From positions 119,286-183,285 of the forward strand of contig DGBN01000029.1 in the NCBI GenBank assembly GCA_002384815.1: DNA of 64,000 nt, given 5' to 3'. Both the position numbers and the translations under genes were made by a program. This stretch comes from Oxalobacteraceae bacterium UBA4003. GTDB taxonomy: Bacteria > Pseudomonadota > Gammaproteobacteria > Burkholderiales > Burkholderiaceae_D. Below, in pieces: positions 44,817-52,997 of the stretch (position 1 is its first letter; each line of letters starts with the position of its first letter). The notes beneath the pieces are model-generated. The model saw only the letters and a program-made list of their open reading frames with translations, had not been told where the DNA came from and did no database searches.

Positions 44817-45566
44817 CTATCGCCCGCCAGTCACATCCAGCAAAGTCCCCGTCGTATAAGACGCCTGATCCGATAACAGCCATAGCACTGCTTGCGCAAT
44901 TTCAATCGGCTGACCGCCACGTTGCATGGGGACACCGGCTTTGACCCGATCGACACGCCCCGGTTCGCCGCCACTGGCGTGTATTTCGGTATAAATCACG
45001 CCCGGCCGGACTGCATTGACGCGTATGCCTTCTGTCGCGACTTCCTTCGCCAGCCCGATAGTCATCGTATCGATCGCACCTTTTGACGCGGCGTAATCGA
45101 CATATTCTCCGGGGCCACCAGTACGCGCCGCGACCGAAGATACATTGACGATGGCGCCGCCTGCTCCGCCATGCAGGGTCGACATGCGCCTGACCGCTTC
45201 GCGGGCACACAGAAAACTTCCGACAATATTGGTGGTGAAAATGCGTTGCATGCGCGCAGCATCCATCTGATCGACACGCATCTGCTGTTCCAGTATCCCT
45301 GCATTGTTGACCATCGCGGTAACGGTGCCCAGTTCACTGTCCACGGTTTCAAACATGCGCAGAATGTCAGTTTCCACTGCCATATCAGCCGCAACTGCGA
45401 TCGCTACGCCGCCAGCCTGCCTGATGCTGTCAACCACAGCATCGGCCGCAGCCTTGTTATGTAAATAGTTGATGCATACGGCATAGCCGTCAATGCCGCC
45501 CAGTTTGGAAATTTCAGCGCCTATGCCACGGCTGCCGCCGGTGACGATCATCACTTTCCTGCGCAT
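44817..45566 (-). CDS. SDR-family oxidoreductase
   Basis: A 249-residue short-chain dehydrogenase. Cofactor motif TGGSRGIG at about 9-16, NNAG at 87-90, catalytic Ser in VNVSSVAARTG and YxxxK as DYAASKGA near 158-163. It has the classical SDR length and ends with LLDVTGGR. Substrate unknown. Weak ribosome binding site. Divergent from the DNA glycosylase gene. Confidence 0.9.
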   Translation of the reverse strand: MRRKVMIVTGGSRGIGAEISKLGGIDGYAVCINYLHNKAAADAVVDSIRQAGGVAIAVAADMAVETDILRMFETVDSELGTVTAMVNNAGILEQQMRVDQMDAARMQRIFTTNIVGSFLCAREAVRRMSTLHGGAGGAIVNVSSVAARTGGPGEYVDYAASKGAIDTMTIGLAKEVATEGIRVNAVRPGVIYTEIHASGGEPGRVDRVKAGVPMQRGGQPIEIAQAVLWLLSDQASYTTGTLLDVTGGR

Positions 45567-45632
45567 GTGTTCTCTCCTGATGGCGCCAAATTTGAATACT
45601 GCCAGTCTGCAGTCCTACATTAAAATACCAGC

Positions 45633-46163
45633 ATGTCCGCTTCCAGCCAACCGCCGCGCCAGGATTCATTACTATCCGGCTTCGCACCCGTCATCGACCA
45701 CAAGACTGAAATTCTGATTCTGGGCAGTTTCCCCGGAGTAGCGTCATTGACGGCGCAACAATATTACGCGCACCCCCGCAACCAGTTCTGGCGTCTGATA
45801 TCTTCACTGATCAATGAAGATCTGGTCGCTCTACCCTACGCAGACCGGCTGGATAAATTGCTGTCCCATCACATCGGCGTATGGGACGTGATCGACGCCT
45901 GCGCACGCCAGGGCAGCCTAGATAGCGCAATCCGCGCGGCCAGACACAACGATTATGCGCAACTCAGGCAACTGGCACCGGCGCTCACGCGCATAGGCTT
46001 TAACGGCAAGACTGCCGGCAAGCAGGAAGCGCACTTCGTCGCAGCAGGTTTTAATACATTCATGCTGCCATCCTCTTCCCCCGCCTATGCTGCCATGACA
46101 TTCGAGCAGAAGCTGGCCGTCTGGCGCGGTATCATGCTGCAAGTTAACAAATCCTCACACTGA
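45633..46163 (+). CDS. Hypoxanthine/deoxyinosine DNA glycosylase (UDG family 6)
   Basis: A 176-residue glycosylase of the uracil-DNA glycosylase superfamily. ILILGSFPGVASLTAQQYYAHPRNQFWRLI is the first conserved motif of family 6, in two parts (LGSFPG and YYAHPRNQFW). The second motif LPSSSPAYA is the insertion loop. No Asp occurs in the first motif, which fits family 6. It removes deaminated bases. It is 5 bp upstream of the next gene. Confidence 0.87.
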   Translation: MSASSQPPRQDSLLSGFAPVIDHKTEILILGSFPGVASLTAQQYYAHPRNQFWRLISSLINEDLVALPYADRLDKLLSHHIGVWDVIDACARQGSLDSAIRAARHNDYAQLRQLAPALTRIGFNGKTAGKQEAHFVAAGFNTFMLPSSSPAYAAMTFEQKLAVWRGIMLQVNKSSH

Positions 46164-46167
46164 ATTC

Positions 46168-46998
46168 ATGCTGATCAAACGTAAATCCATAGAAGCCGAC
46201 GCCAATCTGAAAAGCGGACCGGGCAGAAAACCTGCAGCAACAGCGAAACCCAAACCGGCACGAAAAGTAAGGTTCGCTCCGGTTACCCTGTCCGAACAGT
46301 TCGGCATCCGTTATCTGCATTTCGGTACCGAATGGGTACAGGGCGCGATGCGCATCAGCAAACCCGACTGGATCGAGCTTGAATACGCACAGCAAATGAT
46401 GGCGTGGATGCTGTTCAACGACAAACCGCAGCACATCGTGCAACTCGGCCTGGGCACTGCTTCACTGACGAAGTTCAGCTACAAGTGGTTTCGCGAAGCA
46501 CAGGTCACGGCGGTTGACCTGAATCCTTCCGTCATCACGATCTGCGAAACGATGTTCAAGCTGCCGCCAAACGACGAGCGACTGAACGTGATCGAGATGG
46601 ATGCGCTGGAATATGTCAACGATCCGGCCAATCTGGGCCGCATCGATGCCCTGCAGGTCGATGTATACGACGCCACCGCGCGCGGACCGGTGCTCGATAC
46701 GCCTGAATTTTATCAATCGTGCGCGGCCTGCCTGACGCCGGACGGCATCATGACTGTGAATCTGTTTGGCGATCATCCGAGCTACGCCAGGAATCTGAGC
46801 GCGATGCACTTTGCATTCGATACCGTGATCTCCTTGCCAGAGGTCCATGACGGCAATGTCATCGCCATCGCATTCAATACCGCACCGACGCTGGATATCG
46901 CAGCACTGTACGAACGCGCGGCGCACATCACTGCAAGCACAAAATTGCCGGCAAAATCATGGGTCAACGGCATCAAGGCATGGCAGGCGCAGCAATAA
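46168..46998 (+). CDS. Spermidine synthase-like methyltransferase-fold protein
   Basis: A 276-residue protein. After a basic N-terminus (about 30 residues), it has the spermidine-synthase fold: QLGLGTASLTKFSYKW (G-x-G motif), VTAVDLNPSVITICETMF (acidic ligand) and DALQVDVYDATARGP. Not the complete polyamine-synthase signature, so substrate is uncertain; many such proteins are unassigned. Overlaps in regulation with the upstream glycosylase is likely because the gap is 4 bp. Confidence 0.85.
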   Translation: MLIKRKSIEADANLKSGPGRKPAATAKPKPARKVRFAPVTLSEQFGIRYLHFGTEWVQGAMRISKPDWIELEYAQQMMAWMLFNDKPQHIVQLGLGTASLTKFSYKWFREAQVTAVDLNPSVITICETMFKLPPNDERLNVIEMDALEYVNDPANLGRIDALQVDVYDATARGPVLDTPEFYQSCAACLTPDGIMTVNLFGDHPSYARNLSAMHFAFDTVISLPEVHDGNVIAIAFNTAPTLDIAALYERAAHITASTKLPAKSWVNGIKAWQAQQ

Positions 46999-47046
46999 GG
47001 CATCAGCCGTGTGTTAACATCGTTTCACTGTTCCATCTAATGGGTC

Positions 47047-48864
47047 ATGGTCATGCCAACTGCTAGCGCTACACCGATTGCGACGAACAAGTCTGCTGCA
47101 AAAAAACTGGACATGCAGCAGATTTTCACCTGGCTGCTGGCCGATGGCATCGTCGCCAAGGATGAGGTCAAAACCCTCTATAACCAGTCCCAGGCCATTT
47201 ACAAGAATGCGTCGATCGCGATGCATCCGCTGGTGGCGGTGGCGCAATGCAAGCTGCTGTCCGCCACCGTACCGCACAGGCCGATCACACTGGACTGGCT
47301 GACGGAATGGCTGGCCGGCAAGGTCAAGCTGCCGTTCTACCGCATCGATCCGCTGAAGATCGATTTCACCCGCGTGGCCGATGTAATGTCGGCTTCGTAT
47401 GCCACGCGCTTCCATATCCTGCCGGTCGAAATGACGCCTAGCGAGCTGGTGGTTGCCACCTCCGAGCCTTTCGCCATCGAATGGGAAGCCGAGATTGCCA
47501 AGATCACGCGCCGCAACGTCAAGCTGGTGATCGCCAATCCGCTCGAGATCGCACAGTACACAACACAGTTTTTTGCACTGGCAAAATCGATCAAGGGCGC
47601 GAAAAAACTGAATGGCCAGGATCTGGCGCTGCGCAACAACTTCGAGCAACTGGTCGAACTCGGCAACAGTAGCAAACAGGTCGATGCCAACGACCAGCAC
47701 ATCATCAATATCGTCGACTGGCTGTGGCAATACGCGTTTGATCAGCGCGCATCCGATATTCATCTGGAACCGAAGCGCGACCTGTGTGCGATACGTTTCC
47801 GCATCGATGGCGTACTGCATCAGGTGTATCAGGTGCCGCCCATCGTCATGATCGCGATGACTGCGCGCATCAAACTACTCGGACGCATGGACGTGATTGA
47901 AAAACGCCGCCCGCAGGATGGCCGCATCAAGACGCGCACCAATAACGGTCAGGAAGTCGAATTGCGTTTATCAACGATGCCAACCGCCTTTGGCGAAAAA
48001 ATGGTGATGCGGATTTTCGATCCTGATGTGGTCGTCAAATCGCTGCCCGAACTCGGCTTTCCGCCTGACGATGCAGCGCGCTGGGACAAGCTGACCACGC
48101 GTCCGCACGGCATCATTCTGGTGACGGGCCCGACCGGTTCCGGTAAAACCACGACGCTGTACACCACGCTCAAGGCGCTGGCGACCAGCGAAGTCAATGT
48201 CTGCACGGTGGAAGATCCGATTGAGATGGTGGAAGGATCGTTCAATCAAATGCAGGTGCAGCACGGCATCGATCTGTCGTTTGCCGATGGCGTACGTTCG
48301 CTGATGCGACAGGATCCTGACATCATCATGATAGGCGAGATCCGCGATCTGGAAACCGCCGAGATGGCGATCCAGGCCGCGCTCACCGGTCACCTGGTGT
48401 TATCGACACTGCACACCAACGACGCACCATCCGCCGTCATGCGACTGCTGGAACTGGGCGTGCCCTATTACCTGCTGGAATCGACGCTGATCGGCATCAT
48501 GGCGCAACGGCTGACTCGCACGCTGTGCGCACATTGCAAATCGCCGGACGGCGAAATGCTGGACGATGTATGGCTCAGCCTGGCCGAAGGCTGGGACATC
48601 CCCAAACCCACGACCATCTATCGACCGGTCGGCTGCCCGGAATGCCGCCAGACCGGTTATCGCGGCCGCACCGGCCTGTACGAATTGCTGACCATCACGC
48701 AAACGTTTTCCAAGATGATCAAGGCCGAGACCGATATCCATCAATTAAAGCAGCAAAGCATTGCCGATGGCATGAAACCGCTGCGTCTGGCCGGCGCCTT
48801 GAAGATCATTGAAGGCGTAACAACGGTAGAAGAAGTATTGAAGGTAACGGCTGCACTGACTTGA
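47047..48864 (+). CDS. GspE/PilB-type secretion ATPase
   Basis: A 605-residue ATPase with an N-terminal domain of about 150 residues. RASDIHLEPKRDLCAIRFRIDGVLH opens the core. Walker A is GPTGSGKTTTLY, the Asp box is EDPIE, Walker B RQDPDIIMIGEIRD and the His box LVLSTLHTNDA. The C-terminal zinc motif has CAHC and CPEC. No other type II or IV pilus genes are nearby, so it is a solitary unit whose partner system is elsewhere. Start M at 47047 or 47053. Confidence 0.92.
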   Translation: MVMPTASATPIATNKSAAKKLDMQQIFTWLLADGIVAKDEVKTLYNQSQAIYKNASIAMHPLVAVAQCKLLSATVPHRPITLDWLTEWLAGKVKLPFYRIDPLKIDFTRVADVMSASYATRFHILPVEMTPSELVVATSEPFAIEWEAEIAKITRRNVKLVIANPLEIAQYTTQFFALAKSIKGAKKLNGQDLALRNNFEQLVELGNSSKQVDANDQHIINIVDWLWQYAFDQRASDIHLEPKRDLCAIRFRIDGVLHQVYQVPPIVMIAMTARIKLLGRMDVIEKRRPQDGRIKTRTNNGQEVELRLSTMPTAFGEKMVMRIFDPDVVVKSLPELGFPPDDAARWDKLTTRPHGIILVTGPTGSGKTTTLYTTLKALATSEVNVCTVEDPIEMVEGSFNQMQVQHGIDLSFADGVRSLMRQDPDIIMIGEIRDLETAEMAIQAALTGHLVLSTLHTNDAPSAVMRLLELGVPYYLLESTLIGIMAQRLTRTLCAHCKSPDGEMLDDVWLSLAEGWDIPKPTTIYRPVGCPECRQTGYRGRTGLYELLTITQTFSKMIKAETDIHQLKQQSIADGMKPLRLAGALKIIEGVTTVEEVLKVTAALT

Positions 48865-48972
48865 TACCGGAATGCCAAATAGCTCGGTGAATATGCAATA
48901 GCTTGCTATAGTGAGGAATACACGCTGGCGGCGCCATTTATTAACGTTCATTCATCTGTTACGGAGAGCATC

Positions 48973-49083
48973 ATGGGTAAAAGTCAGGACAGCAAAAAGG
49001 CCGTGAAGAAAGAGCCCCTCAAAACCATGAAGGAAAAAAAAGAAGCGAAGAAACTGAAGAAGGAAGAGTCGAAACGACAGTAA
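48973..49083 (+). CDS. Small Lys/Glu-rich protein (36 residues)
   Basis: ATG at 48973 is preceded by GGAGAGCATC, and the frame ends with TAA at 49083. The protein begins MGKSQDSKKAVKKEPLKTM and is made almost only of Lys, Glu and Ala-type residues with a KEKKEAKKLKK core. A hairpin terminator follows 33 bp later. The strong ribosome binding site and terminator make it a real transcript unit, but the function is unknown. Confidence 0.65.
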   Translation: MGKSQDSKKAVKKEPLKTMKEKKEAKKLKKEESKRQ

Positions 49084-49116
49084 GTCTTTCAGAAAACCAC
49101 CGCAGGAACAAACATC

Positions 49117-49148
49117 ATCAGCACGCGTATCGCGTGCTGATTTCATTT
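49117..49148 (+). terminator. Terminator of the small Lys-rich gene
   Basis: ATCAGCACGCG and CGCGTGCTGAT pair perfectly around TAT, followed by TTTCATTT. The stretch 49149-49367 beyond it holds no gene I can support. Confidence 0.78.
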
Positions 49149-49367
49149 GCGGCGCTGTTTTTATGCAGCCTGGCAAGAAACATGGTCAATAAGTTGATTA
49201 CAAGCAGTCAGAAAATTACCTGGAATTCGCCGCTTTAAGCAGTGCGCAACTTTTCTTGCCGGCGCCAGCCACGGGATTGCATCATAAAACACCGACCCAC
49301 TTTTTATCCGGAACCGATACAGAAATATCCGGCAATCTTGCCGTATGCCCATCGATATTCCCGTCAT

Positions 49368-49395
49368 AAAAAAAGGAACCCGAAGGTTCCTTTTC
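49368..49395 (-). terminator. Terminator of the terC-type gene
   Basis: AAAAGGAACC and GGTTCCTTTT pair around CGAA. On the minus strand the stem is followed by more T residues. It lies 62 bp past the stop. Confidence 0.85.
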
Positions 49396-49456
49396 CAGAT
49401 ACTGCTGGCTTGATCAACGACGCAGCAAACTCGCTGTCACGTCGTTGATTGAGAGT

Positions 49457-50230
49457 TTAAGCCGTTGCGCTGTGACGACCGCCAACTTCAGGCAAATCGC
49501 ATGCAGCCATCTTGTGGTTTTTACGCATGCGGATGTTGAACAATTCAACCACCAGCGAGAATGCCATTGCACCGTAGATGTAGCCTTTAGGAATGTGGAA
49601 CTCGAAGCTTTCCGCAACCAGTACCGCACCGACAATCACCAGGAAGCACAGTGCCAGCATCTTGATGCTTGGGAACTCGTTGACAAACTCACCGATAGCC
49701 TTGGCTGAGAACATCATCACGCCGACAGCAATAACGATCGCAACGATCATGATTTCAACCTGGCTGACCATGCCGACTGCGGTAATGACCGAATCCAGCG
49801 AGAACACGATATCGATCACGGCGATCTGTGCCATGGTCATTGCAAAAGATACTTTCTTGCTGGTTTCCTTCGCTTCTTCTTCCTCGTGGCCAGCCATCAA
49901 TTCCTTGATTTCAGACGAAGCCTTGTACAACAGGAACAGGCCACCGAAGAACAAAATCAGATCGCGACCGGAAAAGCCCATGCCAGCAATCGTGAAGACC
50001 GGCTCAACCAGACCCATCATCCAGGAAAGGCTGAGCAACAGCAGGATACGTGTACCCATTGCAAGGCTCAGACCGATCATACGGCCTGTTTGCTGCTGAT
50101 GCTTGGGCAAACGATCTACCAGAACGGAAATGAAAATAATGTTGTCGACGCCCAGAACGATTTCCAGCATTGCCAGTGTTGCCAATGCTATCCATGCTTC
50201 CGGCGTGGTAAATACTTGTAGGAATTCCAT
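49457..50230 (-). CDS. TerC/Alx-family integral membrane protein
   Basis: A 257-residue protein with about seven membrane helices. The TerC signature LEIVLGVDNIIFISVL is at about 22-37, and the second acidic site is in VIDIVFSLDSVITAVGM. An acidic/basic loop (HEEEEAKETSKK) lies between. TerC family members relate to tellurite resistance and, for Alx and relatives, to manganese export; the latter are often controlled by a manganese riboswitch. Start 50230 with GAGATAAAC upstream. Confidence 0.9.
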   Translation of the reverse strand: MEFLQVFTTPEAWIALATLAMLEIVLGVDNIIFISVLVDRLPKHQQQTGRMIGLSLAMGTRILLLLSLSWMMGLVEPVFTIAGMGFSGRDLILFFGGLFLLYKASSEIKELMAGHEEEEAKETSKKVSFAMTMAQIAVIDIVFSLDSVITAVGMVSQVEIMIVAIVIAVGVMMFSAKAIGEFVNEFPSIKMLALCFLVIVGAVLVAESFEFHIPKGYIYGAMAFSLVVELFNIRMRKNHKMAACDLPEVGGRHSATA

Positions 50231-50340
50231 GTTTATCTCGAATAGTTGGTTAATGACAGGTGTTGTGCACCGTGCCAAATTGCATAGGCTTTGATCGTCG
50301 TCTCATTTACGTTCAAATCCTGTGCGCTGCTTATTTCTCT

Positions 50341-50460
50341 ATGACTGTTCCAGCTATTCCACCGTCAGGTTGGGAGCGAACCGGCCAACGCCATTTGTTT
50401 TATTGCCTGAAAATGCTTTTTATATGAAAGCCCAACAGTCCTACATGTCAGTCCCCTTTA
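50341..50460 (-). promoter_or_regulatory. Structured leader upstream of terC
   Basis: In minus-strand orientation, a TAAAGGGGACTG start is followed by helices GACTGTT/AACAGTC (50440-50434 with 50349-50343), GTTGGG/CCCAAC (50436-50431 with 50374-50369) and GCTTT/AAAGC (50431-50427 with 50419-50415). The adjacent arms compete partly for the same bases. TerC-family genes are often under yybP-ykoY manganese riboswitches, but I cannot match this sequence to that consensus with confidence. The rest of 50461-50792 is AT-rich with a hairpin at 50685-50709 and no gene. Confidence 0.35.
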
Positions 50461-50792
50461 AATTCTATGGATTACTGCTTTTTGGCAATGTCAAACTTTA
50501 ACGAAATTCTAACAGAGTGAAAAATCGAATTTAGCGTTATTTTCATACGTAAAAATCGAACTATTTTATTTAAATCCATATAAAAACAGATATAAATTCA
50601 TCTTTTTTCTGCAATGAATATCTGAAAATATCAGGTTTTTAGGGGCTTGGATCAGATATCCAAAGAAAAGACGAATGGACTGAGTCTGGAACAGGCTGGA
50701 GGTTCCAGAATGCCGCTGCATGACACTATATGCAGGGTTTTTGTCATGAAAATGACGAAAATCGCTATTTTTTCTTAACGAATTCTTTATGT

Positions 50793-51710
50793 TTATTGCT
50801 TCAATGGCAAGGCGTCAACTTGTTTCAGTGTATGTGCGACCGTGGGATAGCTGAGTCGCACACCCAATTCCGCTTTCATGCGCTGATTGCTCATGCGGCG
50901 CGATTCCGACATGAAGGAAAGCATCATCGGCGAAACTGCATGCTGCAATTTTTCACGCGTCAGGCGCGGCGGCCGTTCCAGCGTAAAAGCATCGGCCACG
51001 GCATCAAAGTAGGCTCCCATCTTCATTTCGCTATCGTCAACCACGTGATATATCCGGCCAGATTGCGCGCGGAATAGCGCCAGCGCAATCACCTGCGCCA
51101 AGTCATCCGCATGAATATGATTAGTGTAGACATCGTCATCCGCCGCCAGCGCCGGCAAGCCCTTTTGCAAACGTTCCAGCGGCAGGCGATTCGCGGCATA
51201 AATACCTGGCACGCGCAAGATACCCAGGCGCGATTGCGAGCGCCTGGCCCAGTTGCGTAAAACCTGTTCTGCGTCGACCCGCCGCGTAGCTCGCAGATTA
51301 TGCGGCTGTACAGTGCGTGTCTCATCTATCCATGCACCACCGCAATCGCCATACACGCCAGACGTGCTGACATAAACCAGCGTCGCATGGTCGGGTAAAA
51401 TGGAGCGCAGACTGCGGGTACGGCGATCACGGCTGCCATCCGATTGCGGCGGCGCAAGATGAATGATGTTTTGCGCCAGCCTTGCCAGACGCGCCAGCGT
51501 AGCCGGCTGATCCAGATCCGCAATAATCGGAATTGCACCCGCAGCACGTAACTCTTCCTGTCGTGAGGCCTGCGTAGTCACCGCAAAAATACGGAATCGC
51601 GCGCGCAACAGTGGCAACAGGCGCATGCCTACATCGCCACACCCGAGGATGAGCAAACGCGGTTTGTTGAATTTTCCGGAAAGATTTTTGTTTGCAGTTT
51701 CAATTTTCAT
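50793..51710 (-). CDS. NAD-dependent epimerase/dehydratase-like SDR protein
   Basis: A 305-residue Rossmann protein of the extended SDR/YeeZ type. LLILGCGDVGMRLLPLLRA is the dinucleotide-binding motif (GxGxxG variant GCGDVG). VYVSTSGVYGDCGGAW has the Ser/Thr-Gly-Val-Tyr catalytic block. TRRVDAEQVLRNW follows, with the usual Lys of YxxxK replaced, so activity may be lost. Start 51710 (MKIETANKN) with weak ribosome binding site; it is divergent from the ferredoxin reductase gene, 12 bp between starts. Confidence 0.85.
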   Translation of the reverse strand: MKIETANKNLSGKFNKPRLLILGCGDVGMRLLPLLRARFRIFAVTTQASRQEELRAAGAIPIIADLDQPATLARLARLAQNIIHLAPPQSDGSRDRRTRSLRSILPDHATLVYVSTSGVYGDCGGAWIDETRTVQPHNLRATRRVDAEQVLRNWARRSQSRLGILRVPGIYAANRLPLERLQKGLPALAADDDVYTNHIHADDLAQVIALALFRAQSGRIYHVVDDSEMKMGAYFDAVADAFTLERPPRLTREKLQHAVSPMMLSFMSESRRMSNQRMKAELGVRLSYPTVAHTLKQVDALPLKQ

Positions 51711-51722
51711 TAACAGGATTGT

Positions 51723-52751
51723 ATGACGTTCCAAGTAACTGTTCAGCCGAGTGGTCGGCAATTTAGCTGTGAAGCGGATGAAACCATATTGGCTGCAGCC
51801 ATACGCGCCAACGTCGGCTTGCCATATGGCTGCAAGAACGGCGCCTGCAGTAGCTGCAAAGGCATGGTCTTGTCCGGCGACGTCACGCATGGCCCGCATC
51901 AGGAGCGTGCACTTACCGCGGCGGATGAAGCAAAGGGATTTTCACTGTTCTGCTGCGCACGGCCGCATAGCGATGTCGTGATCGAAGCGCGCGAAGTTTT
52001 AGGCATAGGCGAATTCCCGATCAAGAAATTACCGTCGCGCGTCGCCAGGCTGGAAAAAGTCGCGCACGACGTGATGACGATTACCCTGCAATTACCTGCC
52101 AGCGAAAAGCTGCAATATCGTGCCGGTCAGTATGTCGAATTTCTTCTGAAAGACGGCAAGCGCCGCAGCTACAGTCTGGCCAACGCGCCGCATCTGAGTG
52201 AGCAAGTCACCTTGCATGTACGCCATATGCCGGGCGGCCTCTTTACCGATCATGTTTTCAACACGATGAAGGAACGCGACATCCTGCGTTTTGAGGGACC
52301 GCAGGGAACCTTCTTCCTGCGCGAAGATTCGGACAAGCCGATGGTGCTGCTGGCATCCGGCACCGGCTTCGCACCGATCAAGGCCATCATCGAACAAGCC
52401 GTGCATATCAAGAGCAAGCGTCCGATGATCCTGTATTGGGGTGGCCGCCGTCCACGCGATTTGTACATGCATGAACTATGCGAAGAATGGACACGCACCA
52501 TCCCTAACTTCAGTTATGTTCCTGTCGTGTCGGACCCGACACCGGAAGACAACTGGAACGGCCGCGTCGGCTTTGTTCATCATGCCGTCATGCAGGATCT
52601 GCAAGATCTATCGAACTATCAGGTCTATGCCTGCGGCGCACCAGCGATGGTTGAAGCGGCCAGGACGGATTTCAGCGCGAGCTGCAGTTTGCCAGAAGAA
52701 GAGTTTTACGCCGATGCATTTACATCGGAACTGGATCTGGCAACAGGTTAA
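51723..52751 (+). CDS. Ferredoxin reductase with N-terminal plant-type [2Fe-2S] domain
   Basis: A 342-residue protein of the CDP-6-deoxy-glucoseen reductase (AscD/RfbI)/oxygenase-reductase type. The [2Fe-2S] Cys are C37, C42, C45 in CKNGACSSC and C77. The FAD part has RSYSLANAPH, and the NAD part has LASGTGFAPIKAII and VYACGAPAMVEAAR. It transfers electrons from NAD(P)H to an oxygenase or dehydratase that is not next to it. Ribosome binding site is weak, AACAGGATTGT. Confidence 0.92.
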   Translation: MTFQVTVQPSGRQFSCEADETILAAAIRANVGLPYGCKNGACSSCKGMVLSGDVTHGPHQERALTAADEAKGFSLFCCARPHSDVVIEAREVLGIGEFPIKKLPSRVARLEKVAHDVMTITLQLPASEKLQYRAGQYVEFLLKDGKRRSYSLANAPHLSEQVTLHVRHMPGGLFTDHVFNTMKERDILRFEGPQGTFFLREDSDKPMVLLASGTGFAPIKAIIEQAVHIKSKRPMILYWGGRRPRDLYMHELCEEWTRTIPNFSYVPVVSDPTPEDNWNGRVGFVHHAVMQDLQDLSNYQVYACGAPAMVEAARTDFSASCSLPEEEFYADAFTSELDLATG

Positions 52752-52788
52752 GAGCTTATTCATCGCAAGCAGCATGGCGAAAAACGTT

Positions 52789-52817
52789 TTGACGCACTGC
52801 GCAAAAAGTCATAATAT
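52789..52817 (+). promoter_or_regulatory. Promoter of the argD leader
   Basis: TTGACG at 52789-52794 and TAATAT at 52812-52817 are spaced by 17 bp. The expected transcription start is near 52824, right at the ATG of the small leader ORF. Confidence 0.5.
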
Positions 52818-52824
52818 TCTTCAC

Positions 52825-52893
52825 ATGAACATGAGCACCACACTCTTGCGACGCCGTAGCCAGCTGCCTCAGCCGGGATTGCCGTGCGTGTAA
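52825..52893 (+). CDS. Arg-containing leader peptide upstream of argD
   Basis: A 22-codon ORF, ATG at 52825 and TAA at 52891-52893. The peptide reads MNMSTTLLRRRSQLPQPGL and ends PCV. Three consecutive Arg codons (CGA CGC CGT) are at positions 9-11. No ribosome binding site is present, and the promoter would place the 5' end at the ATG, suggesting a leaderless transcript. A terminator follows 22 bp after the stop, then argD. It is consistent with arginine-sensing attenuation, but this rests on architecture only. Confidence 0.45.
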   Translation: MNMSTTLLRRRSQLPQPGLPCV

Positions 52894-52914
52894 GCGTCGT
52901 TTAAGCGCTCAACT

Positions 52915-52944
52915 AGCCACAGGTAAATCCTGTGGCTTTTTTTT
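52915..52944 (+). terminator. Terminator/attenuator upstream of argD
   Basis: AGCCACAGG (52915-52923) and CCTGTGGCT (52929-52937) pair fully around TAAAT, followed by seven T. It is 54 bp before the argD start and downstream of the promoter and leader ORF. Confidence 0.88.
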
Positions 52945-52997
52945 CGTATTTTTGTACCAGACATCTTTTACATTCTTTGCATTCAGGAGTAGTCGAA

